Notes: generated by a model from the letters alone, not told the origin. Positions 47,333 to 57,052 are shown, numbered from the stretch's first letter. The stretch is 64,000 nt of DNA from UMGS1649 sp045604405 (GCA_045604405.1 JAZUNZ010000031.1:1-64000), one strand, 5' to 3'. Program-made: numbers and translations.

Positions 47333-50107
47333 TTGGGTAAAATAAAAGTAGCAGAACTAGCAAAAAGAGTTAATATGTCAGAAGATATGGTTATTAAAAA
47401 GCTAAAGACTATGTCAATTAATGTAAACAGTTCAAATGATTTAGTGGAGGAAGCTTTAATAAGCAGGTTTTCTGCAAGTTCAGGACCACATATAATACGC
47501 AGAAAGGTAAAAGTAGTAACTACAGATGAAGAAGGTAACAAAGTGGAAAGAATAACTACTAATGCTGGTGGAACAATACAAAAAAGTGTTATTCGTGAGA
47601 AGAAACAAGAAAAACCTTCATATAGCAAAGAGGGATTGGGTGTTGTTAGAAGCAATTACTCTAGAAATAACAGAAATGTTATGCAAAATATCGTAGTTAC
47701 ACAAAACGGCAAAAAGGTAGAAAACAAACCAGAAAAACCTGTGGAAAAACCAGAGGTTAGGGTAGCTGAACCTAAAATTCAACAAGAAAAGGTAACAGAA
47801 CAAAAAGTTCATGAAAAAACAGAAAAATTTGATAGACGTGAACAAAATAGTAGAAATGTAAACAATAACCAAAATAAATTCCAAAGAAATAATAATAATA
47901 ATCCAAGATTCAACAATAATAGAGATGGAGTAAATCACGAAAGTCGTGGATTTAACAGAAATGCTAGACCAAGTGATAGACCAAATGATAGACAAAATAG
48001 ACCAGATTTTAAAAATGGAAGTCAAAGTCAAAGCTCAGGATATAGAGTAAATAAGTTCATAAAGGAAACAGGGCTTACAGATAGTATTCAAAAAGAAACA
48101 AGAGATTATTCAACAACATTAATAGATAAGAAAAAATACAACTCAGAAAAAGCGGAAAGAAAAGAAGAAACTAGAAGACAGGCTAAAAACGCAAATGAGA
48201 TGAGAGAACAAAACACTAGAATGGACTTCAGCAAATTTAGAGGTATGCAAGTTTCTGAAGAAGGCCTAATGGATCTTTACGATAGAGGAGAGACAAGACA
48301 TGGATCTGCTAAGCGTAAAAAACAAAAGGTAGAAATTGGGCAAACCAAGATCATACCTTTAACAGAAGTAGAGCTTCCAGAAGCAATGACTGTTAAAGAT
48401 TTTGCTGAGAAATTAAAGAAACAAGCCTCTGAAATTATTAAGAAAATGTTCTCTATGGGGATAATGGCAACAGTAAACCAAGAGATAGATTTCGATACAG
48501 CATTCTTAATTGCGTCTGAATTTGGCATAAATGCAACTAAACAAGTTGTTGTAACGGAAGAAGATGTGTTATTTGACGACTCTGAAGACGATGAAAAAGA
48601 TTTAGAGGTAAGACCTCCTATTGTTACAATAATGGGACACGTTGATCATGGTAAAACATCGCTTCTAGACAGAATAAGAAGTACTAATGTTGTAGAAGGA
48701 GAATCTGGTGGTATTACTCAACATATAGGGGCATATAAAGTAAAAATAAATGGCAGAGAAATTACATTCTTAGATACTCCGGGACACGCAGCATTCTCAG
48801 AAATGAGAGCAAGAGGAGCACAAATTACAGATATAGTTGTAATAGTTGTTGCAGCAAATGATGGAATAAAACCACAAACAGTTGAAGCTATAAATCATGC
48901 TAAGGCAGCAGGGGTATCAATTGTTGTAGCAATTAACAAAATAGATGTAGAGGGTGCAAATGTAGAAAGAGTAAAACAAGAATTGTTAGAATATGAGCTT
49001 GTTCCAGAAGAATGGGGAGGAGACACAATATGTGTTCCAATATCTGCAAAACAAGGTATAGGCATTGAAAGTCTTCTTGAGATGATACTTCTTGTAGCAG
49101 ATGTAAAGGAATTAAAAGCAAATCCAAACAAACAAGCAAAAGGAACAGTAATAGAGGCAAAACTAGACAAATCTCGTGGACCACTTGCTACAGTTCTTGT
49201 ACAAAGAGGAACGCTTAATGTTGGAGATACTATTGTTTTAGGTGACATCGTTGGTAGAGTGCGTAATATGACAAACGATAGAGGAGAGAAAGTAAAGAAA
49301 GCAGGTCCATCTACACCAGTAGAAATACTAGGACTAGGCAGTGTACCAGATACAGGAGATACATTCTACGAAGTTAAGGATGAAAAGACAGCACATAAGC
49401 TTATAGAAAAGAGAAAAGCACAACATAGACTTGATCTTATTAAGAAGGGTAGTGTAGTAACGCTAGATGATTTATTTAACAAGATTAAAGATGGCGAAAC
49501 TACTAACCTAGACATAGTTTTAAGAGCAGATGTTAAAGGCTCTGTTGAGGCTTTAAAAGAATCATTAGAAAAACTATCTAATGAAGAAATTAGAGTAAGA
49601 GTTATAGCAAGTAATACGGGTTCTATAACAGAATCAGATATAACGCTTGCAAAACTTTCAAATGCTATAGTTATTGGATTTAACGTAAAACCAGATGCTA
49701 CAGTACAACATGCTGCAGAAAAAGAAAATGTAGACTTAAGATTATATAGAGTAATCTACGATGCAATAGAAGATGTAGAAGCTGCGATGAAGGGACTACA
49801 TAAACCTACATATAAAGAGGAAGCTTTGGGCACAGCAGAAGTAAGACATGTATTTAAGATTACTGGTGCTGGTGTAATTGCAGGAAGCTATGTAACTCAC
49901 GGAACGCTTGAAAGAAATGCAATGGTAAGACTTGTAAGAAATGGTGAAGTTTTATGCGATACAAAACTTGAATCATTAAAACGTGAAAAGGATGATGTAA
50001 AAGAAGTAGCAGAAGGATACGAATGTGGTGTTAAACTAGAGAAATTTAGTGATGTAAAAGAAGGAGATATCCTTGAATGTTACAAGCTAGTTGAGGAGAA
50101 AAAATAA
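47333..50107 (+). CDS. infB: translation initiation factor IF-2
   Basis: GTPase that places fMet-tRNA on the 30S subunit. 924 residues with a TTG start after GGGGGA. It opens with an IF2_N domain (MGKIKVAELAKRVNMSEDMV), a long Asn/Arg/Gln-rich low-complexity region (~110-250), a second IF2_N-like domain (MTVKDFAEKLKKQASEIIKK), then the G domain: G1 GHVDHGKTS from residue 435, G3 DTPGHAAF, G4 NKID. Domains II to IV complete the fMet-tRNA binding part (AEVRHVFKITGAGVIAGSYV). The stop overlaps the rbfA start by one base. Confidence 0.97.
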   Translation: MGKIKVAELAKRVNMSEDMVIKKLKTMSINVNSSNDLVEEALISRFSASSGPHIIRRKVKVVTTDEEGNKVERITTNAGGTIQKSVIREKKQEKPSYSKEGLGVVRSNYSRNNRNVMQNIVVTQNGKKVENKPEKPVEKPEVRVAEPKIQQEKVTEQKVHEKTEKFDRREQNSRNVNNNQNKFQRNNNNNPRFNNNRDGVNHESRGFNRNARPSDRPNDRQNRPDFKNGSQSQSSGYRVNKFIKETGLTDSIQKETRDYSTTLIDKKKYNSEKAERKEETRRQAKNANEMREQNTRMDFSKFRGMQVSEEGLMDLYDRGETRHGSAKRKKQKVEIGQTKIIPLTEVELPEAMTVKDFAEKLKKQASEIIKKMFSMGIMATVNQEIDFDTAFLIASEFGINATKQVVVTEEDVLFDDSEDDEKDLEVRPPIVTIMGHVDHGKTSLLDRIRSTNVVEGESGGITQHIGAYKVKINGREITFLDTPGHAAFSEMRARGAQITDIVVIVVAANDGIKPQTVEAINHAKAAGVSIVVAINKIDVEGANVERVKQELLEYELVPEEWGGDTICVPISAKQGIGIESLLEMILLVADVKELKANPNKQAKGTVIEAKLDKSRGPLATVLVQRGTLNVGDTIVLGDIVGRVRNMTNDRGEKVKKAGPSTPVEILGLGSVPDTGDTFYEVKDEKTAHKLIEKRKAQHRLDLIKKGSVVTLDDLFNKIKDGETTNLDIVLRADVKGSVEALKESLEKLSNEEIRVRVIASNTGSITESDITLAKLSNAIVIGFNVKPDATVQHAAEKENVDLRLYRVIYDAIEDVEAAMKGLHKPTYKEEALGTAEVRHVFKITGAGVIAGSYVTHGTLERNAMVRLVRNGEVLCDTKLESLKREKDDVKEVAEGYECGVKLEKFSDVKEGDILECYKLVEEKK

Positions 50108-50454
50108 TGCGTACAGAAAGAATAGACGAAGATATTAAATACTATATAGATAGGATCCTAAGAGAAAATATATCTAAATTTACAAATTCAGGAATTATTA
50201 CAGTAACAGCTGTAAAAACAACTAAAGATTTAAGATATTCAAAGGTATATGTGAGTATATTTGGTACAAAATATACTCACCAAACTTTCGAAAAGCTTAA
50301 AAACGCTTCTGGTTTTATAAGAAAGAATTTAGCAGGAATGCTAAAAGCAAGAAATATACCAGATATAGTTTTTGAACTTGATGATTCTATGGAGTATGGA
50401 GAAAAAATGGACAGACTTATAGATAATTTGGATATACATAAGGAAGAAGAATAG
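50107..50454 (+). CDS. rbfA: ribosome-binding factor A
   Basis: Binds the 16S helix 1 region and aids late 30S maturation. 115 residues: MRTERIDEDIKYYIDRILRE, then VTAVKTTKDLRYSKVYVSIF and the KH-type GFIRKNLAGMLKARNIPDIV followed by FELDDSMEYGEKMDRLID, all RbfA-typical. ATGA-like overlap with infB (TAATG) implies translational coupling. Confidence 0.95.
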   Translation: MRTERIDEDIKYYIDRILRENISKFTNSGIITVTAVKTTKDLRYSKVYVSIFGTKYTHQTFEKLKNASGFIRKNLAGMLKARNIPDIVFELDDSMEYGEKMDRLIDNLDIHKEEE

Positions 50455-50463
50455 GGGGATTAT

Positions 50464-51438
50464 ATGGAAGTTTTAGAACATATTAAAAAACATATAGAGG
50501 AAGCTAGTACAATATGCCTAATAGCTCATATACGCGCAGATGGAGATGCGGTAGGAAGCGTTGGAGCAATGTATCATTTCTTAAAAGAAATTGGTAAAGA
50601 AGTATATATGTTATTGCCGAATTTAGAAGATACTTTTGAGTTTCTTCCTAATATACAAGAGCGTGTTGATATGGTGCCGCTTGAGAGTTATGATCTTTTA
50701 ATGTGTTTAGATACTTCAAATTTAGAAAGACTGAATATTACCCCTGAAGATATGGCTAAAGCTAAAAAAATAGTAGTAATAGATCATCATAGAAATAATA
50801 TGATAGATGCAGGCATAAAGCTTGTCGATGAGAACGCCCCTGCAAATTGCGAAATTATATATGATTTAATAAATTATATGGGGCATAATATCTCAAAGAA
50901 TACAGCAGAATATATATATATGGGTCTTATGACAGACACAGGAAGCTTTAATTATGAAAGAACTAGTTCTAAAACTCACAAAATTGCAGGTGAGATGATA
51001 GATAAAGGAGCAGACTATGTTAAAACATGTAAGATTTTAAATCACACATATTCTGAGTCAAGGATGAAGCTTGTATCTCAAGTCATAAACAACATGGAAA
51101 CATATTTAGATGGCAAAGTTAGGGTTGGAATGACGGATAAGGATACTATGGACAGTCTTAATGCTAAAGAACAAGATGTTCAAAGCCTAGTAAATTATTT
51201 AAGAGGCATTGAAGGGACTGTAGTTGCGATATATTTTAGAGCATTAGATGAAACCAATTACAAAGTAAGCATCCGTGCGGAAGAACCTGTAGATGCATCA
51301 GAACTATCTTTAATGTTTGGTGGTGGTGGCCACAAAAGGGCAGCGGGATTTTCTACAGACAATGTGGAGGCTACAAAAATTAAGCTAATTGAAATACTAG
51401 AAAGGTTGTTAAAAAGTGAAGATAACAGGAATACTTAA
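50464..51438 (+). CDS. nrnA: DHH-family nanoRNase/pAp phosphatase NrnA
   Basis: Degrades short RNA oligomers and removes the 3' phosphate of pAp. 324 residues. DHH domain: ICLIAHIRADGDAVGSVGAM, LLMCLDTSNLERL, VVIDHHRNNMIDAG and ytMGLMTDTGSFNYERTS-like metal motifs. DHHA1 domain with FGGGGHKRAAGFS near the end. AGGGGG precedes the ATG. It follows rbfA and overlaps truB by 23 bases, a common Firmicute arrangement. Confidence 0.95.
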   Translation: MEVLEHIKKHIEEASTICLIAHIRADGDAVGSVGAMYHFLKEIGKEVYMLLPNLEDTFEFLPNIQERVDMVPLESYDLLMCLDTSNLERLNITPEDMAKAKKIVVIDHHRNNMIDAGIKLVDENAPANCEIIYDLINYMGHNISKNTAEYIYMGLMTDTGSFNYERTSSKTHKIAGEMIDKGADYVKTCKILNHTYSESRMKLVSQVINNMETYLDGKVRVGMTDKDTMDSLNAKEQDVQSLVNYLRGIEGTVVAIYFRALDETNYKVSIRAEEPVDASELSLMFGGGGHKRAAGFSTDNVEATKIKLIEILERLLKSEDNRNT

Positions 51439-52288
51439 TATAGACAAACCAGCAGGAATTACATCTTATGACGTTGTTGATGTTATTAAAAAGTTGTTTA
51501 TAGGGTCAAAAGTGGGACATACAGGAACACTTGATCCGGTAGCAACAGGAGTTTTGCCTATACTTATAGGTGATGCAACAAAATTATCAGATAACTTGAC
51601 TGCTGAAAATAAAGCATATAGAGTAAAAATGTTACTTGGAGTAGAAACTAATACTTATGATATAACGGGAAAAATAGTTTATGCTTCGGTAGTAAATAAA
51701 GACGAAATATATATACGCGAAAGAATAAAGAGATTTATTGGAGTACAACAACAAACTCCACCTCAATATAGCGCTATAAAAGTTGAGGGAAAAAGAGCGT
51801 ATCAATATGCCAGAGAAGGAAAAGAAGTAGAGCTTAAACCTAGAATAATAGAGATTTATGATATAAATAATATTGCGGTGGATTTGAAAAAACGTGAAGT
51901 GTCTTTTGATGTATATTGCACAAAGGGGACATATATAAGAAGTCTTGTAAGTGATATTGGTAAAAAGCTAGGCTGTGGCGCTACAATGGTGGATTTAATA
52001 AGACTTAAAAATGGCAATTTCGATATAAAAGATAGCATTCCTTTATATGATTTTCTAAAGCTTAATTTTGAAGAGATGAAGAAAAAAATAATTAGTATAG
52101 ATGATTATTATGAAGATTTAAAAAGAATAAATATGGATGAAATAGAGTATACTAAATTCTTTAATGGAGTAAAACTAGAATATAATGAACAAGACAAACT
52201 TGTAAAGGTATATGAAAATAACAAATATAAAGGATTAGGACAGATTAAAGATGGTGTGCTTAAAAGATATTTAATAGAGAACGAGTAA
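51416..52288 (+). CDS. truB: tRNA pseudouridine-55 synthase TruB
   Basis: Makes pseudouridine 55 in the T loop of tRNAs. 290 residues with a GTG start inside the end of nrnA. GILNIDKPAGITSYDVVDVI, KVGHTGTLDPVATGVLPILI with the catalytic Asp, YRVKMLLGVETNTYDITG, TPPQYSAIKVEGKRAYQYAR and YCTKGTYIRSLVSDIGKKLG are all family motifs. The PUA-like C-terminal part is short. Its terminator begins within the stop region. Confidence 0.96.
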   Translation: MKITGILNIDKPAGITSYDVVDVIKKLFIGSKVGHTGTLDPVATGVLPILIGDATKLSDNLTAENKAYRVKMLLGVETNTYDITGKIVYASVVNKDEIYIRERIKRFIGVQQQTPPQYSAIKVEGKRAYQYAREGKEVELKPRIIEIYDINNIAVDLKKREVSFDVYCTKGTYIRSLVSDIGKKLGCGATMVDLIRLKNGNFDIKDSIPLYDFLKLNFEEMKKKIISIDDYYEDLKRINMDEIEYTKFFNGVKLEYNEQDKLVKVYENNKYKGLGQIKDGVLKRYLIENE

Positions 52289-52302
52289 TCGTTCTCTTTT
52301 TC
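52276..52302 (+). terminator. intrinsic terminator of the rimP-truB operon
   Basis: AGAGAACGA (52276-52284) / TCGTTCTCT (52289-52297), loop GTAA, then T tract. The left arm lies in the last truB codons. Confidence 0.9.
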
Positions 52303-52365
52303 TTGTATTATGCTTGAAAAAAATGCATATTTATAATAATATATATATAACTTAGGGGGGTATTT

Positions 52366-53364
52366 ATGATATTAGTTACAGGTGGACTTGGATATATAGG
52401 AAGCCATACATGCGTGGAATTATTAAAAAACGGAGAAAGATTAGCGGTTATGGACAATCTTTCTAACAGTAAAATTGAAATGATGGATAAAATAAAACAA
52501 ATAACAGGTAAAGGATTTGTATTTTATAAAGCTGACCTGTTAGATAAAGAAGCAATGCGCAAAATATTTGCTGAAAACAAAATACGTGCAGTTGTACATT
52601 TTGCTGGACTTAAAGCTGTTGGAGAATCTGTTGCAAAACCAATTGAATATTACAAAAATAATGTTGTAGGAACTCTAAATTTATTAGAAGTAATGAAAGA
52701 ATTTGGAGTAAACAAAATGGTATTTAGTTCTTCAGCAACGGTTTATGGTGCGCCTAAAACTGTACCAATAACAGAAGACATGCCACTTTCTACGACAAAT
52801 CCTTATGGAACAACAAAGCTTATGATAGAACAAATTCTTACAGATGTTTCAAAAGCAAACAAGGATTTTAAGGTTGCAATTTTAAGATACTTTAATCCAA
52901 TAGGGGCTCATGAAAGCGGTATAATTGGTGAGGATCCAAATGGTATACCTAACAATCTTATGCCATATATTTCAAGAGTGGCTTCAGGAAAATTAGAGTG
53001 TTTAAGCGTATTTGGCAATGATTATCCAACACACGATGGCACTGGAGTAAGAGACTATATACATGTAGTAGATTTAACAAAAGGACATTTAAAAGCATTA
53101 GCAAGACTAGCAAAAGACGATACGGGAGTATTCATATATAATCTGGGAACAGGAAATGGATATAGCGTACTAGATATAGTAAATGCTTTCCAAAAAGCAA
53201 ATGATGTAACAATAAAATATAAAATTGTAGAAAGAAGACCAGGAGATATTGCGGAGTGTTATGCAAATCCATCTAAAGCATTAAGAGAATTAGAATGGAA
53301 AGCTGAAAAAACTCTAGAAGACATGGTAAGAGATGCGTGGAATTTTGAGAAAAATAACATGTAG
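52366..53364 (+). CDS. galE: UDP-glucose 4-epimerase
   Basis: Interconverts UDP-glucose and UDP-galactose with bound NAD. 332 residues, extended SDR: ILVTGGLGYIGSHTCVELLK, VVHFAGLKAVGESVAKPIEY, VFSSSATVYGAPKTVPITED, catalytic Y-x3-K in NPYGTTKLMIEQIL, LRYFNPIGAHESGIIGEDPN and RDYIHVVDLTKGHLKAL. All catalytic residues are present. It supplies UDP-galactose for the surface glycans implied by the glycosyltransferases in the window. AGGGGGG precedes the ATG. Confidence 0.95.
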   Translation: MILVTGGLGYIGSHTCVELLKNGERLAVMDNLSNSKIEMMDKIKQITGKGFVFYKADLLDKEAMRKIFAENKIRAVVHFAGLKAVGESVAKPIEYYKNNVVGTLNLLEVMKEFGVNKMVFSSSATVYGAPKTVPITEDMPLSTTNPYGTTKLMIEQILTDVSKANKDFKVAILRYFNPIGAHESGIIGEDPNGIPNNLMPYISRVASGKLECLSVFGNDYPTHDGTGVRDYIHVVDLTKGHLKALARLAKDDTGVFIYNLGTGNGYSVLDIVNAFQKANDVTIKYKIVERRPGDIAECYANPSKALRELEWKAEKTLEDMVRDAWNFEKNNM

Positions 53365-53368
53365 ATTC

Positions 53369-53404
53369 AAAGGACAGGAGTATTTCACTCCTGTCCTTTC
53401 CCTT
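53369..53404 (+). terminator. intrinsic terminator of galE
   Basis: A perfect 13-bp stem AAAGGACAGGAGT / ACTCCTGTCCTTT with a 5-base loop. Confidence 0.85.
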
Positions 53405-53431
53405 GACAAAACATATAAATTATAGTAAGAT
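53403..53431 (+). promoter_or_regulatory. sigma-A promoter of the glmS ribozyme leader
   Basis: TTGACA (53403-53408), 17 bases, TAAGAT (53426-53431). The -35 overlaps the end of the galE terminator. Confidence 0.7.
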
Positions 53432-53476
53432 ACAAGCGGTAAAAAGAAATTGTAAATATACACTAAAGGAAGGAGA

Positions 53477-53630
53477 AAAACTATATAAGCGCCAGGACAC
53501 GAAAGTGTTGACGAGGAAGAAACTTATCGAAAGATTCGGCGGATGGTTTCTTGGCATTGATTACTGCCATAGTATGCACAAAAAACTAACAGTGATGTTA
53601 GAACAAAGTAAGTACAGTAATCATATATTT
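53477..53630 (+). ncRNA. glmS ribozyme: glmS ribozyme (glucosamine-6-phosphate-activated self-cleaving riboswitch)
   Basis: The conserved blocks are in order: the cleavage site A-GCGCC (expected cut between 53488 and 53489), GTTGACGAGG, TTATCGAAAGATTCGGCGGATG, and a downstream pseudoknot region with ACTAACAGTGATGTTAG. The glmS start is about 100 bases on. On binding GlcN6P the RNA cuts itself and the message is degraded, so GlmS is lowered when its product is plentiful. A short open frame across this region is not a gene. Confidence 0.93.
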
Positions 53631-53730
53631 ACAATACTTTTTTGAATATATTGGGTGTATTTAGGCAAAACAATGTTAGTTTTGTCATACCTTTTGAGCA
53701 CGTAAATATAATTTAAGGAGGTATTTTTTT

Positions 53731-55572
53731 ATGTGTGGTATAGTTGGATATATTGGGAGTAAAAAAGCTACTCCCGTACTTATTGATGGGCTTTTGAGCT
53801 TAGAATACAGAGGATATGACTCTGCTGGAATTGCTACAATTGAGAAAAACGAAGTAGTAATAAACAAAGACAAGGGGAGAGTGCAAAATCTATTAAATTT
53901 AGATCGTATAAATAAGTTGGAGGGAACAGTAGGAATTGCGCACACTAGATGGGCAACTCATGGTAAGCCTTCAAAAGAAAATTCTCATCCTCATGCAGAT
54001 GGAAATGGTAGTTTTATAGTAGTACATAACGGAATTATAGAAAACTATAGCGAACTTAAAGAATTTTTAGGACAAAAAGGATACAGTTTTGTATCTGAAA
54101 CAGATACGGAGGTTATTCCTAATCTAATTCATTACTATTATAATAATGGATTTGTAAATGGTACAGATAAATTCTTATCAGCAGTAAAGTCTGCTGCAGA
54201 CAATTTAAAAGGGAGTTATGCATTAGAGGTAATATCTCATCTTTATCCAGATAGAGTTATAGTAGTAAGAAAGGATAGTCCGCTAGTTATTGGTAAGGGT
54301 ATAGGTGAAAATTACATTGCATCAGATATACCTGCAATATTAAAATATACAAAAGAATTCTATATGTTAGAGGACAATGAATTTGCAGTTATATATAAAG
54401 ACCATATAGAATTTATGGATAATTCTTTAGAAAAGCATAATAAAGGCGTAAAAATTATAGATTGGAATTTTGATGCGGCATCTAAGGATGGCTATGAAGA
54501 CTATATGTTAAAAGAAATATTTGAGCAGCCAAAAGCAACAAGAGAAACAATAGGCTCAAGAGTTGTATTAAATGAAAGATGTCAGTTTGCTGATTTAGAT
54601 ATTTCAAAAGAATATTTAGAAAGTATAAACAAAATATATATAGTAGCCTGCGGTACTGCAATGCATGCAGGACTTGTGGGAAAGAATATTATAGAAAAAA
54701 TATGTAGAATAAGTGTAGAGGTAGATATTGCATCAGAATTTAGATATAGACAGCCAATAATAGATGAAAAAACACTATGTATATATATTAGTCAATCTGG
54801 AGAAACGGCGGATACAATAGCAGCATTAAAGCTTGCAAAAGAAAGAAATGCAAAAACTATTGCTGTATCTAATGTAATAGGAAGTTCGATTACAAGAGAA
54901 GCGGACTATACAATATACACCCATGCTGGTCCAGAAATAGCGGTGGCTTCAACCAAAGCGTATACATCACAAGTAGTATTATTGGCAATACTTGCTGTAC
55001 ATTTTGCAGAAATATTAGACAGTTGCGATTTAGAAAGGTTACAAGAATTAAAGAAAGAAATACTGGATATACCAACTAAATTGGAGGTTGTATTAGACAA
55101 CATAAAAGAAATAGAGGATTTTGCAAAATCAGTATACACTCAAAAAGACATGTTTTTTCTAGGCAGAGGAATAGATTATTACACTGCTCTTGAAGCCTCA
55201 CTAAAACTTAAGGAAATTTCATACATTCATTCTGAAGCGTATGCATCTGGTGAATTAAAACATGGACCAATTGCACTAATAGAAAATGGCGTTGCTGTGA
55301 TATCTATACTTACTGATGAAAAACTTCTAGAAAAATCTATTAGTAATATACAAGAAGTAATTTCAAGAGGAGCAAATACTTTAGTTATAACAAACAGACA
55401 ATTACCAAACAACAATTATAACTTTGTTATAAATATTCCAGAGATAGACTCGTTATTATCTCCAATACTTGCTATAGCACCTTTACAACTTCTAAGCTAT
55501 TATATTTCTAAGAATAAGGGCTTGGATGTAGATAAACCTAGGAATTTAGCAAAATCAGTAACGGTTGAATAA
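53731..55572 (+). CDS. glmS: glutamine-fructose-6-phosphate aminotransferase
   Basis: First step of amino-sugar synthesis: fructose-6-P + glutamine to glucosamine-6-P, feeding peptidoglycan. 613 residues. The glutaminase domain begins with nucleophile Cys2 (MCGIVGYIGSKKATPVLIDG) and has YRGYDSAGIATIEK and THGKPSKENSHPHAD. Two SIS domains follow (IYIVACGTAMHAGLVGKNII; ISQSGETADTIAALKLAKER; LGRGIDYYTALEASLKLKEI). C-terminal DKPRNLAKSVTVE is the usual end. AAGGAGG precedes the ATG. Controlled by the ribozyme in its leader. Confidence 0.98.
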   Translation: MCGIVGYIGSKKATPVLIDGLLSLEYRGYDSAGIATIEKNEVVINKDKGRVQNLLNLDRINKLEGTVGIAHTRWATHGKPSKENSHPHADGNGSFIVVHNGIIENYSELKEFLGQKGYSFVSETDTEVIPNLIHYYYNNGFVNGTDKFLSAVKSAADNLKGSYALEVISHLYPDRVIVVRKDSPLVIGKGIGENYIASDIPAILKYTKEFYMLEDNEFAVIYKDHIEFMDNSLEKHNKGVKIIDWNFDAASKDGYEDYMLKEIFEQPKATRETIGSRVVLNERCQFADLDISKEYLESINKIYIVACGTAMHAGLVGKNIIEKICRISVEVDIASEFRYRQPIIDEKTLCIYISQSGETADTIAALKLAKERNAKTIAVSNVIGSSITREADYTIYTHAGPEIAVASTKAYTSQVVLLAILAVHFAEILDSCDLERLQELKKEILDIPTKLEVVLDNIKEIEDFAKSVYTQKDMFFLGRGIDYYTALEASLKLKEISYIHSEAYASGELKHGPIALIENGVAVISILTDEKLLEKSISNIQEVISRGANTLVITNRQLPNNNYNFVINIPEIDSLLSPILAIAPLQLLSYYISKNKGLDVDKPRNLAKSVTVE

Positions 55573-55581
55573 AGTAAAATA

Positions 55582-55615
55582 AAGACTATTGATTTCAATA
55601 GTCTTAAATTTTTTT
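55582..55615 (+). terminator. intrinsic terminator of glmS
   Basis: AAGACTATTG (55582-55591) / CAATAGTCTT (55596-55605) and then AAATTTTTTT. Confidence 0.9.
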
Positions 55616-55732
55616 GCAAACAACTAAATTAAATGTTTGACATATAATATACTATGTGATAAACTATAGCTAGTTAAGTAGTGTACAAATAGGGTAGAAA
55701 AGGTGCATTATTTGGGAGAAGAGGTTAAAAAG

Positions 55733-55761
55733 TTGCAATTTTTATACTTTTATGGTATAAT
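55733..55761 (+). promoter_or_regulatory. sigma-A promoter of the M23 peptidase
   Basis: TTGCAA (55733-55738), 17 bases, extended TGgTATAAT (55753-55761). A second candidate, TTGACA (55637-55642) with TGaTAAACT (55657-55665), lies 96 bases further upstream. Confidence 0.8.
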
Positions 55762-55795
55762 ATATGTTGTGACCGAAAGGAAAGGTGTAATTTAA

Positions 55796-56839
55796 GTGAA
55801 AAAAGGGAGTGCCCTCAGAACACTAAGATTCATATTTATAACAGTTGTTTTATTTGTTTTATCATTTACTGCTGTTGTAATAACAGTATTAAATGTATAT
55901 GTGCCAGAGTATTTGGCAAAAATAGATGGAGAAGAAGTAGGTTATTTTACATCTCCTGCTGAATTTGATGAAGTCTATGAAAAATTAGTAGAAGAAAAAG
56001 AAGCCGATGGATTAGAAGTTAAAGTATATCTTGCTTCTGAGCCAGAGTTCGAACTTAAGTATGTAAGAGATTCTGTTACTGAAGAACAAAATTTATATAC
56101 AAATGTAAGGGCGTTTGTAAAAACAGAGTATACAGTGTATAACGTAGAAGTTAAAGGTAAAACTGAGATGACTTTTGCTACTAAAAAAGAAGCAGATGAT
56201 TATGCTAAAAAGATAAAATCTGCCGTTAAGTCTACTGTAAAATCTACAGTTAAGGTAAAAAAATCTACAACAGAAGAATTAGTAAAGACTACAGAAAAAG
56301 CATCGGCTAAGAAGATATATAATGATTTAGTAAGTAGATATAAACCGGTGGTAAGAACATATACTACAACATCATGGACTGGTTCTACAACTAACAAAGG
56401 TAAAGCCACAGGTGCACTTCATACATTTATATCTGGTGGTAGAAGACCGACAATCGGTGTAGTAACTCAACAATATGGTGTATATAACTATTCATTATAT
56501 GGAAATTCTATGCACACAGGTATAGATATAGCAGACAACTCTAAACCTAATATATATCCATATAAAGATGGTACTGTAGTAAAAGTTGTATACGGAAGTA
56601 CAGGTTATGGATATTACGTAATAGTAAGCCATGGTAAAGATGAAAGCGGAAACGAACTTCAAACATTATATGCTCATATGAGTAAAATAAATGTAAGCGT
56701 AGGACAACAAGTAACACAATCTACTGCTTTAGGTAGAATGGGAACAACGGGATTATCTACAGGTATCCACTTACACTTTGAAATAAGAGTGTTAAATGGT
56801 AGCCAAATGACAAGATATAATCCAGGATATTATATATAA
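55796..56839 (+). CDS. membrane-anchored M23 peptidoglycan endopeptidase
   Basis: 347 residues, GTG start after GAAAGG. N-terminal transmembrane helix (~10-32), an extracellular region to ~200, rich in Glu then in Lys/Ser/Thr (KSAVKSTVKSTVKVKKSTTE), and a C-terminal LytM/M23 domain (~215-347). Zinc ligands are seen in NSMHTGIDIAD (H, D) and HLHFEI (H), with YAHMSKI as the fourth motif. The catalytic set is complete, so it should cut peptide cross-links in the wall. It stands alone between its promoter and terminator. Confidence 0.92.
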   Translation: MKKGSALRTLRFIFITVVLFVLSFTAVVITVLNVYVPEYLAKIDGEEVGYFTSPAEFDEVYEKLVEEKEADGLEVKVYLASEPEFELKYVRDSVTEEQNLYTNVRAFVKTEYTVYNVEVKGKTEMTFATKKEADDYAKKIKSAVKSTVKSTVKVKKSTTEELVKTTEKASAKKIYNDLVSRYKPVVRTYTTTSWTGSTTNKGKATGALHTFISGGRRPTIGVVTQQYGVYNYSLYGNSMHTGIDIADNSKPNIYPYKDGTVVKVVYGSTGYGYYVIVSHGKDESGNELQTLYAHMSKINVSVGQQVTQSTALGRMGTTGLSTGIHLHFEIRVLNGSQMTRYNPGYYI

Positions 56840-56843
56840 AATT

Positions 56844-56877
56844 AAAATCTTAAGGGACAACCCTTAAGATTTTTTTT
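56844..56877 (+). terminator. intrinsic terminator of the M23 peptidase
   Basis: A perfect 13-bp stem AAAATCTTAAGGG / CCCTTAAGATTTT, loop ACAA, with eight T in a row. Confidence 0.92.
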
Positions 56878-57022
56878 GCCGATTTTTATCCGCTTTTTTC
56901 TTTTTTAGAAAAATTTCCTCCACTTTAAACCACAAATTTATTGTAAATACTGAGATGTATGGAATTGCTAAATTTTAATTAAAAATAATTACATAATTTT
57001 TTAAATTTTTTCAAAAAAGGTA

Positions 57023-57051
57023 TTGCAATTATATATATATTTGTATATAAT
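57023..57051 (+). promoter_or_regulatory. sigma-A promoter of the dcw cluster
   Basis: TTGCAA (57023-57028), 17 bases, TATAAT (57046-57051), directly followed by the MraZ repeats. Confidence 0.88.
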
Positions 57052-57052
57052 A

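Noticed and set aside
53403..53645. 80-codon open frame upstream of glmS
   Set aside because: It starts at the TTG of a promoter -35, has no ribosome binding site, and runs through the conserved core of the glmS ribozyme.
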